A stretch of 20,429 bases of DNA. Origin: CAYLPU01 sp964385635. GTDB lineage: Bacteria > Chloroflexota > Anaerolineae > B4-G1. Each line of letters begins with the position of its first letter. Within the stretch, counting starts at the first letter, position 1. This document shows positions 14,435 through 20,429 of the stretch, in pieces. Where the stretch lies: positions 1 through 20,429 of the forward strand of contig CAYLPU010000093.1 of assembly GCA_964385635.1 (NCBI GenBank), given 5' to 3'. The notes under the pieces were generated by a model, which worked only from the letters and a program-made list of their open reading frames with translations, had not been told where the DNA came from and searched no databases. The position numbers were made by a program, and so were the translations under genes.

Positions 14435-15889
14435 TCAGCCAGGGAGCCACTCCATGGCCGCATCTCCGGCGACCAAACCTTCAAACTCGGCTCGAATCTG
14501 CGCGTCCACGTCGGGCGAAAAGACGGCTGGGTTGTCACGCGTCAGTATCTCGCGCACGCGTTGCATCGCTTGCGCGTGTGAATCGAGGGCGCCCTCATCC
14601 TCCCACCGTTGGCGCGGGTTACGATCGGCGATTTCGGGCAGCAGCGCGGTGGTTCTCATCCGTTTCAGGGTGTGAAGTGTGTCTATGAACGTGCCGCCCG
14701 GCCCCACTTCTGCGATCACGTCGAGCGCCAGGTTCTCTTCGCTGAACTCGAGACCTCGTCTGACGCGCTTGAGCATCAACGCGATCTCGTTGTCAATCAC
14801 GGCCTTGGCGAAGTCGAACGTCATCAGCGCGTCGAGCAGGCCGCCGGTGTTCAACAAGTCCACCCCGCCGAGCGCGGCCGCCAGCGCGGACATTCCTGTC
14901 TCGAACCCGGATTGCGCGTCGTTGACCTTGGCATTGGTCAAGCCGGCAAAACCGCCACATGGCACGTTGTAGTAGCGCGCCATCTGCGCGCAGCCCATCA
15001 CCAGGATACCCGTCTCAATAGCGCCGGATGCATAAGCCCCCGTGCGCATATCGGCCACGGTCGGCAAAACCTCGTAAATGAGCGGTGTGCCGGGATGTGA
15101 CATTTGCACCAGCGCCGCCTGCGCCAGGAACTCGGCGTTGCACTGCGCTAGCGTCCCCGTCAGAGTCAGGGGTGCTGTCAAACCCGCGTTGGGTACGACG
15201 ACGCCGTAACTGGGTACCTTGTTCTCGGTGTAACGCATCAGTTTCTCTGTGGATTCGACATCCATCGTCAGCGGCGAGACGGAGGAGCAGTATTGGAATG
15301 TGATAAAGGGACGCTCCCAGTAGGCATCCTCGCTCCCGGCGATCAGGATGCCAAGGCTGAGGAGATTCTCGGCCTCGCCCAGGCTGGGTGCGCTGCCTCG
15401 CACCGGCTTGAGGCAGTTCTTGAGCGCGGGGTAGAAGCGCGAGAGGTAAAACTGGCCGGGCGGCGCGTCATCGGCCAGCGTCGAGATTGAGAAGACATCG
15501 TAGCCCGGCAGTTCATTGATGAGGTAAGCGATGCGAGCGATGTCGTCTGAACGGGCCCGCCGCTTCTTGCCTGTCACCGGGTCAATGATGTCTGGCGCAG
15601 AACTACCCGTGACAAACAGTGGCCCGTCGCCGGGGATGGTGCGGTCGTATTGCGGGTCGCGTCCGCGGAAGGTGAAAGTTGGGGGGCAGGCTGCGCGAAA
15701 GTGCTCGACGACCGCGCGGGGGAATGTTACTACCTGGGTTTCCGCGTCAACGCGGCAACCATGTTTGGCCAGGCGAACGCGCGCTTCCTCGTTGCGCACC
15801 AGTATGCCGACGTTTTCGAGGATCTCGAGCGATGCCTCGTGAATGCGTTCGACCTGTTCTGACGTGAGGAGTGTTGCGTGTCTTGTCAT
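14435..15889 (-). CDS. MttB-family methyltransferase without pyrrolysine (MttB3)
   Basis: This is a 484-aa trimethylamine methyltransferase superfamily protein. The N-terminus is LTSEQVERIHEASLEILENV, the central segment is GLTNAKVNDAQSG, and the C-terminal signature is AEVGPGGTFIDTLHT. There is no in-frame amber codon. AAGGA lies 8 nt before the ATG at 15889. It is closely similar to MttB2 over nearly the full length, differing mostly in the middle (MRYTENKVPSYGVVVPNAGL against FAVEEGWSCYGSIVPNAGI), the part most likely to tune the substrate pocket, and at the extreme C-terminus. It lies 60 bp after the 2-hydroxyacid dehydrogenase gene in the same direction, and no corrinoid gene is adjacent. 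It probably shares the corrinoid protein at 2506-3138. Confidence 0.93.
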   Translation of the reverse strand: MTRHATLLTSEQVERIHEASLEILENVGILVRNEEARVRLAKHGCRVDAETQVVTFPRAVVEHFRAACPPTFTFRGRDPQYDRTIPGDGPLFVTGSSAPDIIDPVTGKKRRARSDDIARIAYLINELPGYDVFSISTLADDAPPGQFYLSRFYPALKNCLKPVRGSAPSLGEAENLLSLGILIAGSEDAYWERPFITFQYCSSVSPLTMDVESTEKLMRYTENKVPSYGVVVPNAGLTAPLTLTGTLAQCNAEFLAQAALVQMSHPGTPLIYEVLPTVADMRTGAYASGAIETGILVMGCAQMARYYNVPCGGFAGLTNAKVNDAQSGFETGMSALAAALGGVDLLNTGGLLDALMTFDFAKAVIDNEIALMLKRVRRGLEFSEENLALDVIAEVGPGGTFIDTLHTLKRMRTTALLPEIADRNPRQRWEDEGALDSHAQAMQRVREILTRDNPAVFSPDVDAQIRAEFEGLVAGDAAMEWLPG

Positions 15890-15949
15890 GTCGCTATCCT
15901 TTCTTTTGGGTTAGCACCCGCTGGAAACAAACTATGTCAACAAGATGTC

Positions 15950-16930
15950 TTACCTGAGCTTCTCGAGGACTTGAGCATTCATGATGTTCTTCGGTCTCTT
16001 TCCCTGTAGTATTTCTAATGCCCTCTGAACCGCTTCTCTCTCAAGTCTATCAAAGGCTCCCTTTGTGTACCATGCCAGGTGAGGTGTGAGGATGACGTTA
16101 TCCATACCTAACAGAGGGTGGTCCAGGCTCAGCGGTTCTTCTGAGAAAACGTCAAAGCCTGCCCCGGCGATCCAACCTTCTTTTAGCGCCGTGATGATCG
16201 CTGCTTCATCAATTATGGCCCCTCTGGACACATCTATGATGAAAGCCGTTTTCTTCATCTTCTTGAGCTCGCTCTCGCCTATGAGACCTCTTGTTTCGGA
16301 CGTTGAGATACAGTGAATGGATACAAAATCAGAGCGCCTGAGCAGATCATCCAGGCTGACTGCTTCTCCATTGTATTGCCTGATCAGTTCATCTGTCACG
16401 TAAGGATCGTGTACGAGTATTCTCATGCCGAACCCGCCTGCTCTGTTTGTCATAGCCCTACCGATCCGCCCCAACCCGATGACGCCAAGCGTCTTCCCGA
16501 ACATGTCCACCCCCATGTATTCTGGAGACGGCCAAATCCAGGCCCTCCTTCTCATTTCCTTGTCTATTTCAATGATCTTTCTGGCGAGGCATAACATCAA
16601 CGTAAATGCGTGGTCCGCTATCGTCTCCGCACCGTATTCAGGGCAATTGACAACCAGGACGCCTCTCCTGGTAGCCGCTTCGAGGTCAATGTTGTCAACG
16701 CCCACCCCATACTTTACAATACCCTTTAGCTTCCTCGCAGTTTCGATTACCCTCGCCGTGATCTTCGTAAAGCAACTGACGATGATCAGGTCGGCGTCCT
16801 CAGCGTCTCGGGCCAATGTCTCTTCATCGTTGCTCTCAGATGTCACCACATCGGCAACCCTTCTGAGATCATTCAATGTATTCCCAGTGATGTGAACCTC
16901 TGTATCGGTTCTGAGAATTCTTGGCTTCAT
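15950..16930 (-). CDS. D-isomer-specific 2-hydroxyacid dehydrogenase
   Basis: This 326-aa NAD(P)-dependent oxidoreductase of the D-2-hydroxyacid dehydrogenase family interconverts a 2-keto acid and a D-2-hydroxy acid. The Rossmann motif is GLGRIG (152-157). The catalytic triad is visible as Arg236 (VSRGA), Glu265 (SEEP) and His284 (LTPHLAW). It resembles the phosphoglycerate dehydrogenase/CtBP-like branch without an ACT domain. AGAGG lies about 9 nt before ATG 16930. It heads a two-gene unit with MttB3, so it may oxidise or reduce a product of the same substrate. The substrate is unknown. The base composition is lower in G+C than the methyltransferases. The upstream gap (16931-17076) has a perfect GAGAGCTCTC palindrome (16951-16960) but no promoter I trust. 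Confidence 0.93.
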   Translation of the reverse strand: MKPRILRTDTEVHITGNTLNDLRRVADVVTSESNDEETLARDAEDADLIIVSCFTKITARVIETARKLKGIVKYGVGVDNIDLEAATRRGVLVVNCPEYGAETIADHAFTLMLCLARKIIEIDKEMRRRAWIWPSPEYMGVDMFGKTLGVIGLGRIGRAMTNRAGGFGMRILVHDPYVTDELIRQYNGEAVSLDDLLRRSDFVSIHCISTSETRGLIGESELKKMKKTAFIIDVSRGAIIDEAAIITALKEGWIAGAGFDVFSEEPLSLDHPLLGMDNVILTPHLAWYTKGAFDRLEREAVQRALEILQGKRPKNIMNAQVLEKLR

Positions 16931-17076
16931 AGAAGTAACCTCTTTCGTTCGAGAGCTCTCTCGGAAAAGTGGTTGCTGTGGGACACAACAACGGATTGGG
17001 AATAAAACGGATGGTCAGGCGAGAGAAAATCCGTTCCTTTCTAAAGTCGTTTTCATAATGCACCTTTAAAAACACA

Positions 17077-18924
17077 TTAGCGGTCTGAGTTGGCTGGTCG
17101 CTTACGGATTCCGTAGCGACGCCGTAGACCTTGCACTCGTCGGGCAGTGAAGGAGTTCCCTTGCGTCGTTTGGATCCCCGACTGATTTAGCTCATCCGCA
17201 ATCTGAGCATCGGTATGTGTTCGGCTCAGAGTGCGGACAAGCTCAACGACGGCTTCCGGCACCGGTGGCGCTCCTCGCCGGGGGAGAGGAACGATGTAGG
17301 TATCCAACTCGTCGGTGTGCCAACGAATTTGAACCAGAACATCGGTCTCTCGCCGCGTGAGCGTGACATCGGCCACCAGCAAGTGTAGCAGATCCTTGCG
17401 TTCTGCACAAGAAGTGGTTTCCGCACGCCACACCTGGGGCAGGTCCTGCACCAAGTTCTTGAGTTGCTGGCGTTGGTCTGCATCGAGGGTCAAAGGAGAC
17501 TGGCTCTGCTGACGGGCGAACTCGGCTTCCAGTCGCTCGACTTCGCGCAGTTGGGCTTCCCATTGCCGCTCGAGGCTGCGGGCGACCAGCCGATTTTCGG
17601 GGTCCACTTGTTCGTAGCGGCGTTGAGCGAGCCGGGCGGCATAGCGACTGCCTTCCAGTCTCAACCCCCACTGTCGGCGGAGTTCCGTCTGCTGGCGTTC
17701 CAGTTCCTCCATGACGGCGATGCTCAACTCGATCTGGGCGGGGGTCAAGGCCATCAGCACAGCCTCGGTGACAACTTGGTCCACCGCCTGACCGGGCACA
17801 CGCTGGCAGGCCGGTTCCGCGTAGCGTCGTTGTCGGTGAGTACAGACGTAGGTGATATGCTGACCATCCTTGCCACTGTAGGCGACGTGCAAGCGCTGCC
17901 CATATCGCCCGCACAAGGCGATGCCGCTCAAGAGCGCGACTCCGTCTCGCCGCCGACGGGCGCCCGGCGGTTTGCGGCGGTTGCGTTCCAGTTGAGCCAG
18001 GTTGGCTTCATACTCGGCCTTGGTGATGTAGCCTGGGAAGGCATCCCACAGGGCCACGGTCCAATCTTGCGGCGGCAAGCGTACCGTGCGCTGGTGCATC
18101 TGCTCCGGTGGTTTGGCTGCCGCCCGGCGAGTGGTACGACCGTAGACATAGGCCCCGGCATAGAGGGGATTGGTCAGCACGGCCCAGGCCCGCTGGCAGG
18201 TGAGCAGCCCCCATTGCAAGAGCCCGTCCCAGCCGCCCTGGCGCTTGGGGAATTGCAGGCTATGTTCGTGAAAGTAGCGCACCACGTGGCTCAAGCGGCC
18301 ACTCAGCCGGAAACGCTCGAAGAGCAAGCGGAGAGCGGCCTGTACTTGCTCATCCGGGTCCAGGCAGACACTCAGTTGGGGATCAAAGACCAGTCCGGCC
18401 GGCAGATTGATCCGCAGTTCTCCACGCTGCGCCTTGCGGAGTTTGTTCTCCCACAAGCGCAGGCCCATGAGACGGAGTTCATTGCTACTGAGCAGCACCT
18501 TGAGCCCCAGCATCAACCGGTCATCGGGCAATCGGGGATCGTAGACCTGCTGTTCATCGATCAGCAAGGCCCCCGTCAAGGCTGCCACTTCTACCAGCCG
18601 ATGTCCTTCGCTGTCCTGACGTGCCAGCCGGGAGACTTCCAGGCCGAGGATGCCACCTGCTCGACCCAGGACCACTTCGGCCAACAGCTTCTGGAAGCCG
18701 CTGCGCACCACACAGGCATCAGAAGCCGAGCGGCCCAGGTCTTCATCGATCACCACGATGCGCTCCTCGGGCCAGCCCAATTGCCGGGCGCGGTTCTTCA
18801 ATTCGTACTGCCGCCGGGTGCTTTCCTGATGGTCATACACCTGGGTCGGGTCGGACTGACGTACGTAGACATAGCCCCGGCGTTCGAGATGGTCCGCTCG
18901 AATCTTGGGATGGGAGATTGTCAC
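17077..18924 (-). CDS. Large serine recombinase (resolvase/invertase family)
   Basis: This is a 615-aa site-specific recombinase. The resolvase catalytic domain covers about residues 15-165, with the nucleophile Ser24 in YVYVRQSDP and the conserved LEVSRLARQ (95-103). A recombinase DNA-binding domain follows (about 175-330), then a zinc-ribbon region (about 330-378) and a coiled-coil-like basic/acidic segment (about 395-470). In the ribbon only three of four expected cysteines are seen: Cys338, Cys361 and Cys373, with Tyr341 replacing one (CGRY in place of CGRC). The start is GTG at 18924, overlapping the TGA of the 41-aa upstream gene (GTGA), so they are translationally coupled. It probably moves the small cassette it sits in. 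Confidence 0.93.
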   Translation of the reverse strand: MTISHPKIRADHLERRGYVYVRQSDPTQVYDHQESTRRQYELKNRARQLGWPEERIVVIDEDLGRSASDACVVRSGFQKLLAEVVLGRAGGILGLEVSRLARQDSEGHRLVEVAALTGALLIDEQQVYDPRLPDDRLMLGLKVLLSSNELRLMGLRLWENKLRKAQRGELRINLPAGLVFDPQLSVCLDPDEQVQAALRLLFERFRLSGRLSHVVRYFHEHSLQFPKRQGGWDGLLQWGLLTCQRAWAVLTNPLYAGAYVYGRTTRRAAAKPPEQMHQRTVRLPPQDWTVALWDAFPGYITKAEYEANLAQLERNRRKPPGARRRRDGVALLSGIALCGRYGQRLHVAYSGKDGQHITYVCTHRQRRYAEPACQRVPGQAVDQVVTEAVLMALTPAQIELSIAVMEELERQQTELRRQWGLRLEGSRYAARLAQRRYEQVDPENRLVARSLERQWEAQLREVERLEAEFARQQSQSPLTLDADQRQQLKNLVQDLPQVWRAETTSCAERKDLLHLLVADVTLTRRETDVLVQIRWHTDELDTYIVPLPRRGAPPVPEAVVELVRTLSRTHTDAQIADELNQSGIQTTQGNSFTARRVQGLRRRYGIRKRPANSDR

Positions 18925-19046
18925 GCTGACTCAACCTCCCGCCGCTGCGCCAGTTGGCGCAAAAGCATTTGTACCAGAATAGCTACGATCTGTGCTCGTT
19001 GGGCATCCGTCAGTTTGGGCCACAGGGACTGGTTCGGGGATTTCAT
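18921..19046 (-). CDS. 41-aa conserved-type small protein preceding recombinase
   Basis: An ORF of 41 residues begins MKSPNQSLWPKLTDAQRAQI, continues with a Leu/Gln-rich amphipathic helix (VAILVQMLLRQLAQ) and ends REVESA. A very strong GGAGGAGG-type Shine-Dalgarno is placed just before ATG 19046, and its TGA overlaps the GTG start of the recombinase. Small genes of this kind with a WPxL motif accompany similar recombinases, as far as I recall. The function is unknown, perhaps a recombinase accessory or directionality factor (inference). Confidence 0.75.
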   Translation of the reverse strand: MKSPNQSLWPKLTDAQRAQIVAILVQMLLRQLAQRREVESA

Positions 19047-19344
19047 CGCTTCCTCCTCCTTTGCCTCGAGAATCAGTTTGAGGAGGAAGGATGCCCGATT
19101 TTTCCAAGGTTGGCAAAAGCGTATCCAGGAGTTGACGCAAGGAAATCAAGTTGGCGAGCACGAAGCGAGCACCGGGCAAAGTTGTCCGTGGTGGAGCTTG
19201 GTCTGTCCACGCTAGAGGAATTAGCCGATGTTCACCGTTATCCAGTTGGATTTTGACCAGATGTGTGTCTTGCCCCTTTCTGTGATGCTGCACGAGGGGG
19301 AAGGATTGTCCCTGCAGCGGATGAGCAGGATGGGTGATACACAC
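18931..19344 (-). CDS. Small protein resembling DUF5372, first gene of recombinase cassette
   Basis: This frame of 137 codons starts at GTG 19344 with CITHPAHPLQGQSFPLVQHH and later has RLIPLAWTDQAPP. The pattern ITHPxHPLxGQ ... LPxxWTD resembles the small DUF5372-type proteins found beside recombinases. The N-terminal 85 or so residues look genuine, ending near LDTLLPTLEKS. The remaining C-terminal stretch overlaps the 41-aa gene in another frame and is low in complexity, so the natural end may be earlier, lost by a small indel. No ATG lies upstream in frame. The start lies within the inverted repeat at 19336-19374. The function is unknown. Confidence 0.6.
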   Translation of the reverse strand: MCITHPAHPLQGQSFPLVQHHRKGQDTHLVKIQLDNGEHRLIPLAWTDQAPPRTTLPGARFVLANLISLRQLLDTLLPTLEKSGILPPQTDSRGKGGGSDEIPEPVPVAQTDGCPTSTDRSYSGTNAFAPTGAAAGG

Positions 19345-19374
19345 CGACGCAGAATGTGCGTTAATGTGTGTATC
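19336..19374. repeat. 9-bp inverted repeat at the start of the recombinase cassette
   Basis: GATACACAC (19336-19344) and GTGTGTATC (19366-19374) are perfect inverted arms 21 bp apart. They flank the likely promoter/start of the cassette and overlap the inverted end motif at 19359-19369. This could be the recombinase recognition site or an operator. Confidence 0.5.
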
Positions 19375-19428
19375 TATTGAACGATTTCCTCAATCCGCTG
19401 TAGTGTTTGTGGGGGCAAGACAGACTTC

Positions 19429-19471
19429 CTCAAGGCTCCCTGCCCTCCCCCCCCGAGACGGGGGCTTTGAG
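19429..19471. terminator. Hairpin downstream of the isomerase gene
   Basis: CCCCCG (19450-19455) and CGGGGG (19459-19464) form a tight stem around AGA. CTCAAGGC (19429-19436) and GCTTTGAG (19464-19471) can extend it with one mismatch. It lies 17 bp after the isomerase stop codon on the minus strand. There is no good T-run, so it is a probable but not certain terminator. Confidence 0.5.
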
Positions 19472-19487
19472 CTTTTCGTGCCGGGAA

Positions 19488-20330
19488 CTAAGTTACCGAA
19501 GCAGTGCCCCTGAGACCAGCCAGGCGTTTGCTCTCAGCCAGAACGCTGTCAATATAGGGAAAAAACCTATCCCGGAGTTCGAGGGTAAAAACCGAACACC
19601 TGGGGAAATCGAACTGGCTAAAGACCTCCTCGAACGGGATGACGCCCCAGCCAAGCGGCAGATGGAGGTCGCCGCGACCAAGGGCTGGATCTTGGCGGTT
19701 CTCGTAATCCTTGATGCCCATCGTATCTGCGATGTGAAAGTGAGTCGTGAGTGGAGCCAGGCGAGCCACCCCCTGCATGAAGTCGAATCCGTACCAGTGC
19801 GCGGCGATATACACGTGGCCGATGTCCAGGCACAGGCCAACGGCCGGGTGGTTGATCGTCTCCACCTGTGTCGCCAGTAGTTCCGGCCAGATCGCGTACG
19901 AATAGCCGGCATAGCAGCCCGTGTCGATCCAGGTTTCGATCGCGATGTCACTGCCCCAACTTGCCACTTCGTCGGCCAAGGGGATCAATGTCTCTCGTTC
20001 GCGGGCCATCAAGTCGAACATCGCCACCGAAGTGCCGGCCGGGGGCTTAGGCCGCCAGCCTGGGTGGTACACCATCGACTCGGATCCCATCGCCTTGCCC
20101 ACCTCGATCCCACTCCGCAGCAGTCGCTCGTGCATATCACGGTCTGCGAGGTCGAACAGGTTGACGTGGTCTGGCAAGTGGTAGGTGTAGTTCAGGTGGT
20201 CGCGGTGTTTGTCTAACACGGCTAAGAGCTGCGCCAATTGCTGACTGTTCACCCGCCCGCCGACGTAGACATCCGAGGAGGTAGTCCAGATTTCGGCATG
20301 CGTATAGCCCGTGTCGGCCAGCGCCTGCAA
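19488..20330 (-). CDS. Sugar phosphate isomerase/epimerase family protein, 5' end uncertain
   Basis: This 280-aa xylose-isomerase-like TIM barrel (AP endonuclease family 2 fold) has expected metal-binding blocks IAIETW, CLDIGH, FHIAD, GRGDLHLPLG and LELRDR. Enzymes of this group isomerise or epimerise sugars, inositol derivatives or hydroxypyruvate. The substrate is unknown. The start given is TTG 20330. The frame stays open to 20381 (it reads RIHSEAREPFRELDER just before), but no ATG or GTG lies in it, and the first beta-strand of the barrel appears to be missing. The gene may be 5'-truncated or frameshifted, or use TTG. A terminator-like hairpin stands 67 bp upstream of the TTG. Confidence 0.75.
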   Translation of the reverse strand: MQALADTGYTHAEIWTTSSDVYVGGRVNSQQLAQLLAVLDKHRDHLNYTYHLPDHVNLFDLADRDMHERLLRSGIEVGKAMGSESMVYHPGWRPKPPAGTSVAMFDLMARERETLIPLADEVASWGSDIAIETWIDTGCYAGYSYAIWPELLATQVETINHPAVGLCLDIGHVYIAAHWYGFDFMQGVARLAPLTTHFHIADTMGIKDYENRQDPALGRGDLHLPLGWGVIPFEEVFSQFDFPRCSVFTLELRDRFFPYIDSVLAESKRLAGLRGTASVT

Positions 20331-20396
20331 TCTCTCGTCAAGCTCCCGAAACGGTTCACGGGCCTCGCTATGGATTCGAGTTTAGATAAATAGAGA

Positions 20397-20426
20397 GGGC
20401 GGTTCGCGACTTGCGCAAAACCGCCC
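20397..20426 (-). terminator. 8-bp stem-loop with T-rich tail, probable terminator of an upstream gene
   Basis: GGGCGGTT (20397-20404) and AACCGCCC (20419-20426) are perfect arms around a 14-nt loop. On the minus strand the stem is followed by TCTCTATTTATCT, a T-rich tail. It probably ends a transcript entering from beyond the right edge of the window, so the isomerase is not simply read through from that gene. Confidence 0.6.
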
Positions 20427-20429
20427 AAT

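Larger units (their letters stand above)
17072..19369. mobile_element. Serine-recombinase cassette with short inverted ends
   Basis: Three tightly packed minus-strand genes (19344 to 17077) are bounded by ACACATTAGCG (17072-17082) and, inverted, CGTTAATGTGT (19359-19369). The arms agree at 10 of 11 positions (ACACATTARCG). The left end overlaps the recombinase stop codon. The cassette carries no cargo and sits between metabolic genes without visibly breaking one. Large serine recombinases usually act at att sites, so the inverted ends may be recognition half-sites. The exact boundaries are uncertain. Confidence 0.45.

Noticed and set aside
17464..19215. 583-codon plus-strand frame opposite the recombinase
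   Set aside because: It lies exactly antisense to a clear recombinase, has no recognisable domain and reflects the GC-rich codon pattern of the true gene.

Overview
The window reads as a stretch of an uncultured Chloroflexota (Anaerolineae-like) genome. This is inferred from three things. The solute-binding lipoprotein has a Val/Glu/Pro-rich linker after its lipobox, which is typical of that phylum. Anaerobic-style corrinoid methyltransferases are abundant. Several palindromic interspersed repeats of types common in such genomes lie between genes. No rRNA, tRNA or CRISPR was seen. Every gene I accept lies on the minus strand, so the order of transcription runs from high to low coordinates.

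Layout in transcription order: a sugar-phosphate isomerase/epimerase-like gene with an unclear 5' end (19488-20330, perhaps from 20381). A self-contained serine-recombinase cassette of three overlapping genes (about 17072-19369). A D-2-hydroxyacid dehydrogenase (15950-16930). An MttB-family methyltransferase, here MttB3 (14435-15889). A sigma70-type promoter with a roughly 380-nt hairpin-rich leader (14009-14423). A complete peptide/nickel-type ABC importer: binding protein, two permeases, two ATPases (8292-14008). An APH-fold kinase (7046-8173). A GntR/HutC regulator, GntR2, with its own promoter and operator (6183-6938). Two more MttB-family methyltransferases and one cognate corrinoid protein (2506-6114). 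A CehA/McbA-type PHP metallohydrolase (1325-2404). A decayed HAD phosphatase (881-1245). A second GntR/HutC regulator, GntR1 (80-805), again with promoter and operator.

Working model (inference): the ABC importer takes up a methylated amine or amine-containing compound. MttB-like enzymes without pyrrolysine move its methyl group onto the corrinoid protein. The kinase, dehydrogenase, PHP enzyme and isomerase handle the remaining carbon skeleton or related substrates. No corrinoid reductive activase (RamA type) and no methyl-corrinoid:acceptor methyltransferase (MtbA or MtrH/MtgA type) is visible, so those steps must be encoded elsewhere.

The most notable signals are these. The two paralogous GntR genes share a control layout: TTGACA, a 17-bp spacer, a -10, then a GTNTANAC operator. 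The ABC leader carries a 17-codon ORF and a 13-nt match to the 16S anti-SD complement. MttB2 and MttB3 are close paralogues flanking the transporter and regulator. The recombinase cassette has inverted ACACATTARCG ends. The HAD pseudogene has both a frameshift and a lost catalytic Asp.
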